A program made the position numbers and the translations under genes. Below, one piece after another: positions 26,592 through 35,438 of a stretch of DNA of 64,000 nucleotides; within the stretch, counting starts at the first letter, position 1; every line of letters begins with the position of its first letter. The DNA comes from JAAZLS01 sp964585925 (lineage in GTDB: Bacteria > Bacillota > Dethiobacteria > DTU022): positions 1 to 64,000 of the forward strand of contig CAZPFS010000001.1 in assembly GCA_964585925.1 (NCBI GenBank), written 5' to 3'. A model generated the notes under the pieces. That model did not search any database, was not told the DNA's origin, and saw nothing but the letters and a program-made list of their open reading frames with translations.

Positions 26592-27074
26592 ATGAATCTG
26601 TATTTAATTAACAGGTTGGTCTCTAAACGTTTTCTCAGAACCGGGTTTACCCTCGGGGTTGCGGAGTCCTGCACGGGAGGGCTGCTGGCCGATACTATTA
26701 CCGGTATTCCCGGAAGTTCGGCCTACTTTAAAGGAGGAGTGGTGGCCTACCACCCGGAGGTAAAGGCAAACCTGTTACAGGTTGATCCCGGTTTATTTGA
26801 ACGCCCGGGGGTGGTCAGCGCAGAGGTCGCGAAAGCCATGGCCCTGGGTTCCCGTAAAATATTTTCCGCAGATCTGGGGGTGGGGATTACCGGGGTAGCC
26901 GGGCCCGGGGGAGGGACTCCCGATACTCCGGTGGGGCTGGTATATATTGCGGTCAGCGGTAAGAATTCAATGGATTGCCGCCGGTTTTATTTTACCGGTT
27001 CCCGGGCGGAGATCAAGGGAGGCGCGGTCCGAGCCGCCTTGCACATGTTGGGGAGGATGCTGCGTGCAAAATAA
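26592..27074 (+). CDS. pncC: nicotinamide-nucleotide amidase (CinA C-terminal domain)
   Basis: Deamidates nicotinamide mononucleotide in NAD salvage. The 160-residue protein is a stand-alone CinA C-terminal domain with TLGVAESCTGGLLADTIT (catalytic Ser), GSSAYFKGGVVAY and GITGVAGPGGGTPDTPVGLVYIA. ATG 26592 follows GGGGGA; the frame from 26541 lacks a site. The nucleotide-binding N-terminal CinA domain is absent, as in E. coli PncC/YgaD. The next gene starts inside its last codons. Confidence 0.92.
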   Translation: MNLYLINRLVSKRFLRTGFTLGVAESCTGGLLADTITGIPGSSAYFKGGVVAYHPEVKANLLQVDPGLFERPGVVSAEVAKAMALGSRKIFSADLGVGITGVAGPGGGTPDTPVGLVYIAVSGKNSMDCRRFYFTGSRAEIKGGAVRAALHMLGRMLRAK

Positions 27075-28470
27075 GCGCAAGTTGCGGGCAGGGCTTAAAT
27101 ACTGGGCTGGACTGGCGGTTATTTCTGTGGCCGGCGCGCTGGCGGCCCTGTACCTGTTCAGTGCAATCTCATTTTCCATGGATTCCCTCGAGTTCAAGCT
27201 GGAACTTGTTCCCCTGAATCAAGGGGAAACAGTGATTGTTCTCCCCCCGCTGGGGAAAGTCAGCGCATTGACCCACCGGGCGCCTTTCATGATCAGGCTG
27301 ACCCTGCTCGGCCTCAAACCTGATTTTTTAAATGATGCTCTTTCCAATCTGAACGAAGCGGACTATTTCCGGCAGGTAAAAAGGCAGCTGGACGAGAGGC
27401 TCCTGAAATGCATGCTCCGGTGGGCGATTATATCCGGTTTAGGGGGCGCCGCAGGTTGGTTCCTGTGTAATCGCAGGGCTTCGGGGCGTTCCCTGCTGGC
27501 AGGAGGAATTTTAGCTTCTGTTTCCACAGTGATGGTGTTGGGACTGACGGTAGTGCTGCCCTACAATATGGATGCTTTCAAAAATCCCAAATACCAGGGG
27601 GCAATCGGGGCTGCTCCCTGGGTGGTGGATCTGGTGGCAGATTCCTTGGGCAGTTTTAAAACTGCCGGGGAACAGCTGGAGGTGTTGAGCGTAAATGTGC
27701 GAAACCTGTGCGATCAACTGGAGCGGAATTTCCCTACGACTCAGGATCTGCCTTTAACTGTGCTGGCGGTTTCCGATATTCACAACAACCCGGCTGCTCT
27801 TAGTTTCATGGAAAAAATCATTCAGACATTTCAAATTGATCTGATCATCGATACCGGGGATATAACCGATCTCGGAACCGGCCTGGAGTCAGAGGTGATA
27901 AAAAAGATTGCCGAGCTGCCGGCACCCTACCTGTTTGTTCCCGGGAACCATGATAATCCCCATGTAATAGAAACCATGAGACAGTCAGGGGCCCTGGTAA
28001 TGGAGGATCAGATTTTGGATATTTCTGGTCTGCGGATTCTGGGGTTGGCAGATCCGGCTTCCCGCGCCCAGGTTCCAACGGTGGCCCCGGAGGAAGAGCT
28101 GAAAGCGGCAGGCAGAAGCGGTTTTGAAAAATTATATGACGAATTGGGCCCTCCGGATCTGTTGGCCGCGCACAACTTTCTGATGATTCACGATTTTTTG
28201 GGCAAAGTTCCGGTGATCCTGACCGGACATACCCACCAACCGGGGGTAACTTTTGAGCAGGGTACCTGGCTGATCAATCCGGGAAGTGCCGGTGCATCGG
28301 GGATCAGGGGATTGCAAACACCGGGGGAGGCGCAGATGTACAGCCTGGCCATACTTTATTTTGGAGAAGCAGATCGCGACAGCCAGAAATTGACGGTGGT
28401 GGCGGTAGATTTGATCACTGTCCCCCAGTTGCAGGATTCTTTTACCGTACAAAGATTTTATCATCCATAG
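27064..28470 (+). CDS. membrane-anchored metallophosphoesterase
   Basis: A 468-residue protein. Residues 1-230 hold three hydrophobic segments (about 12-33, 120-135 and 143-165) around a small extracytoplasmic region. From residue 235 comes a calcineurin-type phosphoesterase with all metal motifs: SDIHNN (D238), DTGDITD, PGNHDN, a histidine in LAAHN, and GHTHQPG. GTG 27064 has GGGAGG seven bases upstream and overlaps pncC; the longer frame from 26947 is within pncC. The substrate is unknown; family members cleave phosphodiesters such as cyclic nucleotides or lipids. Confidence 0.85.
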   Translation: MQNKRKLRAGLKYWAGLAVISVAGALAALYLFSAISFSMDSLEFKLELVPLNQGETVIVLPPLGKVSALTHRAPFMIRLTLLGLKPDFLNDALSNLNEADYFRQVKRQLDERLLKCMLRWAIISGLGGAAGWFLCNRRASGRSLLAGGILASVSTVMVLGLTVVLPYNMDAFKNPKYQGAIGAAPWVVDLVADSLGSFKTAGEQLEVLSVNVRNLCDQLERNFPTTQDLPLTVLAVSDIHNNPAALSFMEKIIQTFQIDLIIDTGDITDLGTGLESEVIKKIAELPAPYLFVPGNHDNPHVIETMRQSGALVMEDQILDISGLRILGLADPASRAQVPTVAPEEELKAAGRSGFEKLYDELGPPDLLAAHNFLMIHDFLGKVPVILTGHTHQPGVTFEQGTWLINPGSAGASGIRGLQTPGEAQMYSLAILYFGEADRDSQKLTVVAVDLITVPQLQDSFTVQRFYHP

Positions 28471-28619
28471 GCCCGAAATATTTCCCCGAAAATACTCCGA
28501 TCTTTATTTCAGAAATATGGCAAAAACCGCATATCAGGACGCAAGAAAAGGAAATTGCCGGTCCGGGTGGAATAATAATACATGAAAAATTTTGTCCGGT
28601 GTGGAAAGAGGGTAGCAGA

Positions 28620-29210
28620 GTGCGTTTGTTTATCGGGGTCAGCCTTTTGGAAAACCAGCGGGTAGAAGTGCGCCGGTTGCAGCAGCGGCTGCAACTGTAC
28701 CTGGATGAGGTAAGGTGGGTTTCTCCGGAAGGGATGCATATCACCCTGAAATTTTTAGGCGAAACAGATCCCGGGCTTTTACCGGCAATTACCGAAGCGA
28801 TCAGGCGGGCCGCGAAAAATTGGGCCGGATTTGAGTTCAGACTGAGGGGCCTGGGGGTATTCCCCGGCCAATCAAGGGCCCGCGTGATCTGGGCCGGGAT
28901 ACAGGAAGGATACACCGAAATTGAAACCCTGAATTCGCGGCTGGAGACGGAACTGGGGTCCCCCGATTTTCCAAAGGAAAGCCGGCCCTTTCATCCCCAT
29001 CTTACGCTGGGCCGGGCCGGTTCTCCGCTGCCCCGGGATCTCATTGCTCTTGCCTTGAACCGGGAAAAAGAATTTGCTACCCCTTTGGGAAAAATCGACA
29101 GGATTGTTCTGTTTCGCAGCCATCTGGCAAGGCAGGGAGCAAAGTACGAATCTGTATATGAAGAAATATTGGCGGATTATGCAGGGAAAAGGCAGTCATA
29201 TCCAGAATAG
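28620..29210 (+). CDS. thpR: RNA 2',3'-cyclic phosphodiesterase (LigT family)
   Basis: Opens 2',3'-cyclic phosphates on RNA ends. 196 residues with the two catalytic HxTx motifs of the 2H family: HITL at 40-43 and HLTL at 127-130. The start is GTG 28620 (MRLFIGVSL, the family's usual opening), with GAGGG nine bases upstream. recA follows 39 bp downstream, an arrangement seen in several Firmicutes, so the two may be cotranscribed. Confidence 0.92.
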   Translation: MRLFIGVSLLENQRVEVRRLQQRLQLYLDEVRWVSPEGMHITLKFLGETDPGLLPAITEAIRRAAKNWAGFEFRLRGLGVFPGQSRARVIWAGIQEGYTEIETLNSRLETELGSPDFPKESRPFHPHLTLGRAGSPLPRDLIALALNREKEFATPLGKIDRIVLFRSHLARQGAKYESVYEEILADYAGKRQSYPE

Positions 29211-29249
29211 GGCAGCATTATTGGAAAAAATAGCCGGGGGTGTAATAAT

Positions 29250-30281
29250 ATGGAGAAGGATAAAGCCCTGGAAGTGGCCTTGCTGCAAATTGAGAAGCAG
29301 TTTGGCAAGGGCTCGATCATGAAGCTTGGCCAGAACGTGAAATCGGGAATCGAAGTTATTCCTTCGGGCTGTCTGGCCCTGGATGTGGCCCTGGGGGTGG
29401 GGGGAATGCCCCGGGGAAGGGTAGTGGAAATATTTGGACCCGAGTCTTCGGGGAAAACAACGGTGGCCTTGCATGTGATTGCCGAAGCCCAGGCCCTGGG
29501 GGGCTATGCCGCTTTTATTGATGCCGAACATGCCCTGGATCCCGGTTATGCTAAAACACTGGGGGTCAACATCGACGAGTTGCTGGTTTCTCAACCGGAC
29601 ACGGGGGAACAGGCCCTGGAGATAGCGGAAGCGCTGGTGAGAAGCGCGGCCATAGATGTGCTGGTAATAGATTCGGTGGCGGCCCTGGTGCCCCGGGCGG
29701 AAATAGAAGGGGAAATGGGCGACACTCATGTTGGTTTGCAGGCCCGGCTGATGTCCCAGGCGCTGCGTAAACTTTCCGGAGCGATCAGCAAATCGCAAAC
29801 CATTGCCATATTTATAAATCAGATCCGGGAAAAGGTGGGAGTAATTTTTGGAAATCCCGAGGTAACTCCCGGTGGCAGGGCACTCAAATTTTATTCCACC
29901 GTCCGCCTGGACGTGAGAAGGGTAGAGCCCCTAAAAATTGGTAACGAGATCATCGGCAGCCGGACCAGGGCCAAGGTGGTCAAAAATAAGGTGGCCCCCC
30001 CTTTCAGATCTGCAGAATTTGACATCCTTTACGGTAAAGGAATTTCCAGAGAAGGTTCGACAATCGATCTGGGCCTTGAGATGAAAATCATCAACAAGAG
30101 CGGCGCCTGGTATTCTTATGGTGAGGAACGCCTGGGGCAGGGCCGTGAAAATGTGCGGGATTTTTTGCTGCAGAACAAAGATATATTTGCAGAAATTGAT
30201 CGCAAGGTACGGGAAGCCTGCGGTTTGATCGCGGAGACGAATGAAGAAGCGGACGAACCTGTCCGCCCTACGGATTCGTAG
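29250..30281 (+). CDS. recA: recombinase A
   Basis: Strand-exchange protein and SOS coprotease, 343 residues. The canonical sequence includes IEKQFGKGSIMKLG, Walker A GPESSGKTT (about 66-74), Walker B LVIDSVAALVP, loop 2 region INQIREKVGVIFGNPEVTPGG and the C-terminal segment up to about residue 328. The last ~13 residues are an Asp/Glu/Pro tail whose codons coincide with a GTAGGG-type palindromic repeat (30249-30271). No CGAAC-N4-GTTCG LexA box was found upstream. recX follows. Confidence 0.98.
   Translation: MEKDKALEVALLQIEKQFGKGSIMKLGQNVKSGIEVIPSGCLALDVALGVGGMPRGRVVEIFGPESSGKTTVALHVIAEAQALGGYAAFIDAEHALDPGYAKTLGVNIDELLVSQPDTGEQALEIAEALVRSAAIDVLVIDSVAALVPRAEIEGEMGDTHVGLQARLMSQALRKLSGAISKSQTIAIFINQIREKVGVIFGNPEVTPGGRALKFYSTVRLDVRRVEPLKIGNEIIGSRTRAKVVKNKVAPPFRSAEFDILYGKGISREGSTIDLGLEMKIINKSGAWYSYGEERLGQGRENVRDFLLQNKDIFAEIDRKVREACGLIAETNEEADEPVRPTDS
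30249..30271. repeat. palindromic repeat inside recA 3' end
   Basis: GCGGAC (30249-30254) and GTCCGC (30261-30266) are inverted arms, followed by CCTAC. On the minus strand this reads GTAGGGCGGACAGG, matching the element at 22476-22504. It encodes part of the RecA tail. Confidence 0.4.
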
Positions 30282-30325
30282 CCGATCAAATGCGGGGGCG
30301 GAAGCCCCTGTTCTGATCGGGTTTT
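30282..30325 (+). terminator. hairpin after recA, possible weak terminator
   Basis: CCGATCA (30282-30288) pairs with TGATCGG (30314-30320) around an inner GGGGC-GGAA-GCCCC stem, then GTTTTGG. The T run is short, so partial read-through into recX is likely. Confidence 0.6.
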
Positions 30326-30435
30326 GGCAGTAAGAAACGGGAGGTTAAAAAACGGCCCCGCAGGATATGTCCCGAAGGCGGCCGGTTGTTCAACCTCCTG
30401 CCATTTATTTCGAATTGGCCGCGGAGGATAATAAA

Positions 30436-30915
30436 TTGGAATCGGAAAAATTGTATAGAGAAGCGCGACGGAAAGCTCTTGGCGCTCTGACGTACCGCGG
30501 ACGGAGTGCTGCCGAACTGATCGCTTACCTGACTGGGAAGGGTTACAGCGACGAAATTGCCACGCGAGTTTTAAAAGAGATGACCCGTTTGAGATACGTA
30601 GATGATGAAGCTCTGGCCCGGGAGGTGATTGAGCGTCGGCTGAGGCAGGGATACGGTCCTTTTCGTATCCGCCGGGAACTCTTTGACAAAGGATTTGCGA
30701 AAAACCTGATTGAGCAGTTGCTGACGGTTCTTTATCCCTGGGAGGAGGAGTGTTTTCAGGCTGCCCGTTGGCTGGACAAAAAGGAAAAACGGGAAGGCCG
30801 GCCTGAAAACAACCGCCAGATCGGCCGGTGGGCAAGCTTTTTACGTCGCCGGGGTTTTGGCGAGACGGCGATAGGCAGGGCCATAAAAAAATACAGGGAA
30901 TTCCATGCCGAGTGA
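30436..30915 (+). CDS. recX: RecA regulator RecX
   Basis: Small helical protein that binds RecA filaments and limits their activity. From TTG 30436 the product has 159 residues, near the E. coli length, and shows the three-helix RecX repeats: ARRKALGALTYRGRSAAELIAYL, then YVDDEALAREVIERRLRQGYGPFRIRREL, and FLRRRGFGETAIGRAI. The TTG has GGAGGA eight bases upstream. The frame is open back to ATG 30367 (182 residues), but that ATG has only AGGA two bases away. It lies after a weak terminator behind recA. Confidence 0.88.
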   Translation: MESEKLYREARRKALGALTYRGRSAAELIAYLTGKGYSDEIATRVLKEMTRLRYVDDEALAREVIERRLRQGYGPFRIRRELFDKGFAKNLIEQLLTVLYPWEEECFQAARWLDKKEKREGRPENNRQIGRWASFLRRRGFGETAIGRAIKKYREFHAE

Positions 30916-30954
30916 AAAATATAATTGAATAAATACGTTTAGGGAGGGGTAGCG

Positions 30955-31593
30955 GTGTTGGTTCGTGATTATATGTCCCCAAACCCGGTCACTGTCGGCC
31001 CGGAGGATTCGGTGGGACAGGCCCTGCAATTGATGAAGGAACATTCCATTAGAAGGATGCCTGTGGTTTCCAGAGATAAAATTGTGGGCATTGTTACCAG
31101 ACAGGATCTGCTGAAAGCTTCTCCATCCTCCGCAACCAGTTTATCCATTTGGGAAATCAACTACCTTTTTCCGAAAGTCAAAATATCCGAGGTTATGACC
31201 AGGGAGGTTATAACCATCTCTCCGGAATCAGTGCTGGAAAAAGCGGCGCTTTTGATGAGGGAAAACAGCGTCAGCGCGTTACCGGTAATTGAAAGAAACC
31301 GGTTGGTGGCAATTATCACGGAAAGTGATATTTTTAAAGCGCTGATCGATATTTTTGCCTTTGATCATCCCGGCGTAAGGCTTACTCTGGCGGTTGAGGA
31401 TGAGGTGGGCGTGCTTCATAACATTACGGAGATAATAAGTTCCCTGGGAATTAATATTATCACCCTGGTTGTCAGAAGGAGAATGGAAGACAACAGGGTG
31501 AATATTATGCTGCGCCTCCAAAATAACGACATGGCCACCGTGAGTACCCTTTTGGCCCAAAAAGGGTACCAAGTGGTCCGTACGGACGCATAA
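30955..31593 (+). CDS. CBS-pair and ACT domain protein (AcuB-like)
   Basis: A 212-residue cytosolic regulator with two CBS domains (residues 1-60 with VRDYMSPNPVTVGPEDSV; 75-135 with VMTREVITISPESV and ALPVIERNRLVAIITESDIFKAL) and a C-terminal ACT domain (about 142-212, LAVEDEVGVLHNITEIISSLGINI). CBS pairs bind adenine nucleotides and ACT domains bind amino acids. The layout matches AcuB-like proteins. GTG 30955 follows AGGGAGGGG. The target is unknown. Confidence 0.85.
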   Translation: MLVRDYMSPNPVTVGPEDSVGQALQLMKEHSIRRMPVVSRDKIVGIVTRQDLLKASPSSATSLSIWEINYLFPKVKISEVMTREVITISPESVLEKAALLMRENSVSALPVIERNRLVAIITESDIFKALIDIFAFDHPGVRLTLAVEDEVGVLHNITEIISSLGINIITLVVRRRMEDNRVNIMLRLQNNDMATVSTLLAQKGYQVVRTDA

Positions 31594-31654
31594 CCGGCGG
31601 GACTGGGGGCAGGCTTTGTATGCCGCCCCTTGGTACCCCTTAATTATTTTTTAT
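31564..31654 (+). terminator. long inverted repeat with T-rich tail
   Basis: GGGTACCAAG (31564-31573, in the last codons of the CBS-ACT gene) and CTTGGTACCC (31629-31638) are perfect 10-bp arms enclosing a GC-rich inner hairpin (31606-31629). The sequence then runs through TTAATTATTTTTTATT. It probably terminates transcription before the HD-GYP gene. Confidence 0.5.
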
Positions 31655-31732
31655 TCCTGCCGACTAAAGAGATGAGTGCAGTGTGACTGAATATCCGGCA
31701 TGACGATTATTCAGGCAAAGGCAGGCGGTTTT

Positions 31733-32863
31733 ATGCGCAGAGTACCGGTATGGGCACTTAAACCAGGGATGAGGGTGGCCCAACAGATCTATGATGACCA
31801 CGGCCATTTGCTTTTAAATATTGGAGTCAAGCTGGAGATTGAATACATACAAGGCCTGAAAAGAATGGGCATACCTGCGGTATATGTGGTTAACCCCCTT
31901 ATTCCCGACATCAACGTTGAAGATGTAATATTATGCGATACCAGGCACAAGGCGATGCGGCTGGCTCAAAAGGTTCTAAAATCCAATTATCTGTCTTCGA
32001 AAAACCGCTTTTCCGCTCCCCGTATATTTGCCTTTAAGAAAGAGCTGAATGAGATGGTAGATGAGATGATCAGCCAGTTGTTGACCTGCCGCGAATTGGT
32101 AATCAATTTATGCGATATCAGGACGGTGGACAATTATACCTTTGTCCACTCCTCCAATGTGGCGGTTTTGTCTTTGGTATCCGCCACTGCCATGGGATTT
32201 TCCCGCAACGAACTCAAGACGATCGGGCAGGGATCCTTTTTGCACGATCTGGGGAAATCCATGGTTGCTCCGGAAGTATTGAACAAGCAGGAAAAGCTCT
32301 TTCCCGAAGAGTGGCAGGAATTGAAACAACACCCGGCCTATGGATTTGATCTGATTCAAAGACAATCCTTTGATCCGCAGGCTGCTCAGATAATATACCA
32401 GCATCACGAACGGATCAACGGGAAAGGCTATCCGGAAGGGATCACCGGTGAGAATATCCATATTTATTCCAAGATCTGTGCGATAGCAGATGTCTATGAT
32501 GCCCTGGTATCGGACCGGCCTTACCGTCTTGCCTATCTCCCCCACCGGGCTCTGAAAATTCTCCAGGCGGAGCAGGAGGGGTATGATCCCGAAATATTCA
32601 AGGTGTTTTGCCGGCATGTATCTGCCTACCCGGTAGGTACTCTGGTAGGGTTGAGCAACGGGATAATTGGAATTGTGGTTCAAAATTATGCCGGCAATTC
32701 TGACAGACCCAAGGTGCGTGTTCTCTGTGAAAAAGATGGGTTGGGGCGTCTTTCACCCTATGAACTTGATTTATGTGACAAGGAAAACCTTTATTTGGTT
32801 ATAGACGAGGTGTATGATAACCAGGTCTTTATCTCTGAATTGGAATCTATGCTAACGAATTGA
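31733..32863 (+). CDS. HD-GYP domain phosphodiesterase (c-di-GMP)
   Basis: Predicted cyclic-di-GMP phosphodiesterase, 376 residues. An N-terminal DUF3391-like part (VPVWALKPGMRVAQQIYDDHGHLLL) precedes the HD-GYP domain: HD at 171-172 in FLHDLGK, HHE at 224-226, the GYP motif at 232-234 and ADVYDAL. ATG 31733 is preceded by a GGCAGGCGG site; ATG 31700 has none. The operon continues with comFB and fapA towards the flagellar genes, which suggests control of motility. Confidence 0.92.
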   Translation: MRRVPVWALKPGMRVAQQIYDDHGHLLLNIGVKLEIEYIQGLKRMGIPAVYVVNPLIPDINVEDVILCDTRHKAMRLAQKVLKSNYLSSKNRFSAPRIFAFKKELNEMVDEMISQLLTCRELVINLCDIRTVDNYTFVHSSNVAVLSLVSATAMGFSRNELKTIGQGSFLHDLGKSMVAPEVLNKQEKLFPEEWQELKQHPAYGFDLIQRQSFDPQAAQIIYQHHERINGKGYPEGITGENIHIYSKICAIADVYDALVSDRPYRLAYLPHRALKILQAEQEGYDPEIFKVFCRHVSAYPVGTLVGLSNGIIGIVVQNYAGNSDRPKVRVLCEKDGLGRLSPYELDLCDKENLYLVIDEVYDNQVFISELESMLTN

Positions 32864-32880
32864 AGGGGCGGGATCATGAA

Positions 32881-33150
32881 GTGGACCGACTAAAAAATGT
32901 CATGGAGCAAACAGTGCTGCAGGTTATTGACAAGCTGGCGGAGGATCAGGAATTTTGCAACTGCCACTGCTGCCGGATGGATATCGCGGCCCTGGCGCTG
33001 AACAGTCTTCCCCCAAGGTATGTCATTACCTCCAAAGGGGAGACATACAGTCATACCGATTTGCTGGAACTGCAAAAAAGCCTGGATGTGGTCAGCGCTG
33101 TTTTCAGGGCGATCAAAATTGTTCAGAAAAACCCGCGCCACGGTGATTAA
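32881..33150 (+). CDS. comFB: late competence/c-di-GMP-linked protein ComFB
   Basis: Small 89-residue ComFB family protein. The family signature is present: a cysteine cluster FCNCHCCRMDIAALALNSLPPRYV. Recent work on the family links ComFB-type proteins to cyclic dinucleotide binding and motility, which fits the HD-GYP gene just upstream. GTG 32881 follows GGGGCGGGA by seven bases; the in-frame TTG 32860 overlaps the stop of the HD-GYP gene and is less likely. Confidence 0.8.
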   Translation: MDRLKNVMEQTVLQVIDKLAEDQEFCNCHCCRMDIAALALNSLPPRYVITSKGETYSHTDLLELQKSLDVVSAVFRAIKIVQKNPRHGD

Positions 33151-33175
33151 TTAATTCATCTGGGAGGGTCGGTTG

Positions 33176-34978
33176 ATGGACACAGGGAGGCAAAATTCAG
33201 GGCCGGATCACGGTTGGGCTCAGATCTCTTCGGGAATAGTGGAAATATCAAGTTCGGGGGAGGATTGCGGAAAGGTTTTTTTAACTCCCGGAGAGGGGGT
33301 TTTGCTGTGGATAAATGGGCAACGCGTTTATAAAAGTACCGGTGCATCTCCCGGGGATCAGATAAAAGTGGAAGGAAAATTGGAACAAAGAGAGGCTCAG
33401 GTTAAGGTTAATATTGCTGCCGATCAGATGTCCGCTGAGGCAATCTATCTTCCCCCGGTGACCATCAATCACCTGATCCAGGATCAACCTCCTGCCGCCG
33501 AGCTGATCATTACCGCAGTCCAAGAAAAAATAACCTCGGGTCCCGATCTAAGCCCAAAAGAAATTATGGATGCACTCAAATCCTGCCAGGTTGTGCATGG
33601 TATCAATGAATCGGTTTTACCGAAACTTGTTGAGCATGCCGGTACCTGGAATGTCGTAGCTACTGGAACGCAGCCTGTTCAGGGCAAACATGGCTATGTG
33701 GAATTTCTGTTCAAGGAAGGCTTGCAACAGGTAAGCTACGATCAGGATCAGGCCCGGGTGGATTACAAAAGAAGGTTTGAAATTCCACAGGTGGATAAGG
33801 GACAGGTCATTGCCATAATTCGCCCTCCCAGTCCGGGGCAACCGGGGATGACCGTAAAGGGGAAAGAGATATTACCGGCTCCGGTCAAGGAAGCAGAGGT
33901 TCTCTGTGAAAGTGGAACCATCCTGGACAAGGAGCACAATCAGGTTATCGCCACCATGAAAGGGGTGCCGGCCTACAGGCAGGGGCGGAAGGTTTTGCTT
34001 CGGGTGGACGGGATTTACCACCATCAAGGTGATATCGACATAAAAGCCGGACACACGAATTTTGCCGGGCATCTGAAGATCACCGGGGGAATTGCCGAGG
34101 GAATGAGGGTAAAAGCCGAAGGGGATATTGAAATTGCCGGTCACACCTCGGGAGCGGAGATTGTTGCCGGAGGCAGTATTGTAATCAAAAGGAACTGTCT
34201 CAAATGTCTGGTTCAGGCGGGATGGTTTGCTTTTCAGATGAAAAAGGTCAGCCGGTTTTATGAAGATCTCACCTCGGATGTCGACTCCCTGACGGAAATG
34301 TGCCGGGAATTGATAAACGCGTTGCAGGAACGGGGAACGTACAAGGAACTTCAGATAAATTTTTTGCTGAGATCGCTGGTACAAAAAAAATTTCCCGATC
34401 TTCCCGGCCTGTGTACGCAGACCCTTGAACTTATCCGGGAGCTGTACCGGGAAATGCCCGGCACTCTTGCTGAAGGAATTGTGGAGGCGATGGAAAAATG
34501 TAACCAGCACTTTCAGGGTTCCGGAGTTTTGCTGACCTGGGAATCCCTGCAGGGGATACACCAGGAGCTGGTCAAACATCAGGGATTAATGAAATTCAGC
34601 GATCCGGAAGCAGCAGGGATAACGGCTTATTATGTACAAAACAGCCGTCTGACCTGCTCCGGCGATATCCTGGTTAGCGGTCCGGGAGCATACAATTCGG
34701 TATTTGAATGTGGAGGACAGGCCCGGATAACCCGCATTTTCAGGGGGGGCAGCATCAAAGCCGGCAGCGATATCCATATCGGTGAAGCGGGTATCCCCAG
34801 GCTGGCGGAAATACAGGGAACTATCGAAACCTCCAGCAGAGGGCAGGTTTACGTGGAGAAAATATATGAAAACACCCGCATAAAAATCGGCAAGCCCGAG
34901 ATAAAACTGGATAAAAGCTTGAACCGGGTCAGGTTTTATCTGGACGAATACGGTGAGATAAATATCGGGAATATGTAA
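33176..34978 (+). CDS. fapA: FapA/DUF342 family protein
   Basis: A 600-residue DUF342 protein, called flagellar assembly protein A in many annotations. It has the expected opening domain, the central part with KRRFEIPQVDKGQVIAIIRPPSPGQPGMTVKG, a bactofilin-like beta-helix with repeats such as GGIAEGMRVKAEGDIEIAG and AEIVAGGSIVIK, a coiled-coil segment (about 360-460), and a closing beta-helix that ends YGEINIGNM. ATG 33176 follows GGGAGGG by seven bases. It is a likely cell-envelope or polarity scaffold; the exact role is not known. Confidence 0.85.
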   Translation: MDTGRQNSGPDHGWAQISSGIVEISSSGEDCGKVFLTPGEGVLLWINGQRVYKSTGASPGDQIKVEGKLEQREAQVKVNIAADQMSAEAIYLPPVTINHLIQDQPPAAELIITAVQEKITSGPDLSPKEIMDALKSCQVVHGINESVLPKLVEHAGTWNVVATGTQPVQGKHGYVEFLFKEGLQQVSYDQDQARVDYKRRFEIPQVDKGQVIAIIRPPSPGQPGMTVKGKEILPAPVKEAEVLCESGTILDKEHNQVIATMKGVPAYRQGRKVLLRVDGIYHHQGDIDIKAGHTNFAGHLKITGGIAEGMRVKAEGDIEIAGHTSGAEIVAGGSIVIKRNCLKCLVQAGWFAFQMKKVSRFYEDLTSDVDSLTEMCRELINALQERGTYKELQINFLLRSLVQKKFPDLPGLCTQTLELIRELYREMPGTLAEGIVEAMEKCNQHFQGSGVLLTWESLQGIHQELVKHQGLMKFSDPEAAGITAYYVQNSRLTCSGDILVSGPGAYNSVFECGGQARITRIFRGGSIKAGSDIHIGEAGIPRLAEIQGTIETSSRGQVYVEKIYENTRIKIGKPEIKLDKSLNRVRFYLDEYGEINIGNM

Positions 34979-34997
34979 AAATGATCAGGCTTTTACT

Positions 34998-35023
34998 TAA
35001 TAAAATATTCGGGTTACCGATAA
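34998..35023 (+). promoter_or_regulatory. sigma-28 promoter of flgM operon
   Basis: CCGATAA (35017-35023) is a perfect sigma-28 -10 core. Upstream are TAAT (34998-35001, spacing 15) or TAAA (35001-35004, spacing 12). It drives flgM-flgN-flgK-flgL and probably the genes to fliS, as expected for late flagellar genes. Confidence 0.7.
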
Positions 35024-35075
35024 TTAAATTAGCAGATGGTGATTTCAAAAATTAACAGGAAGGGATCAGTTCACC

Positions 35076-35366
35076 GTGAAAATTAATTCCTTGTATACTT
35101 TGCTGATTAACCGGTTTGCCCTGAATGAAAGGATAGAAGCGAAATCAGGGAAAAGGGAAGCTTTGCCGTCAAGAATTGTTCAGGGCGACCGGAGCGAATT
35201 GTCCCGATTGGTCGCAGCTCTTAAAGAGATGGAACGCCTGGAAGAAGAGCCCGGCCATGTGCAAACCGAACGGTTGAACCGCCTCCAGGAGGAAATAAAT
35301 TCCGGCGCCCACAAATTGGATCTCCATAAACTGGCCGAATCCATGCTGTACTCGGACGAGCTATAA
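35076..35366 (+). CDS. flgM: anti-sigma-28 factor FlgM
   Basis: Holds sigma-28 inactive until the hook is complete and is then exported. 96 residues; the C-terminal half carries the family pattern GDRSELSRLVAALKEMERL and NRLQEEINSGAHKLDLHKLAESML. GTG start with AGGAAGGGA upstream. It is the first gene behind a sigma-28 promoter, giving autoregulation. Confidence 0.88.
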   Translation: MKINSLYTLLINRFALNERIEAKSGKREALPSRIVQGDRSELSRLVAALKEMERLEEEPGHVQTERLNRLQEEINSGAHKLDLHKLAESMLYSDEL

Positions 35367-35438
35367 ACCAGGGAACCGATCTGAGGCCTTTGTTTTTGGT
35401 ATTAGGTTTCGATTGTTCAGGAAGGAATAACAGCAAAC

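Noticed and set aside
29190..29250. Possible LexA box before recA
   Set aside because: No CGAAC-N4-GTTCG motif or close variant found there, nor before recX or recC.
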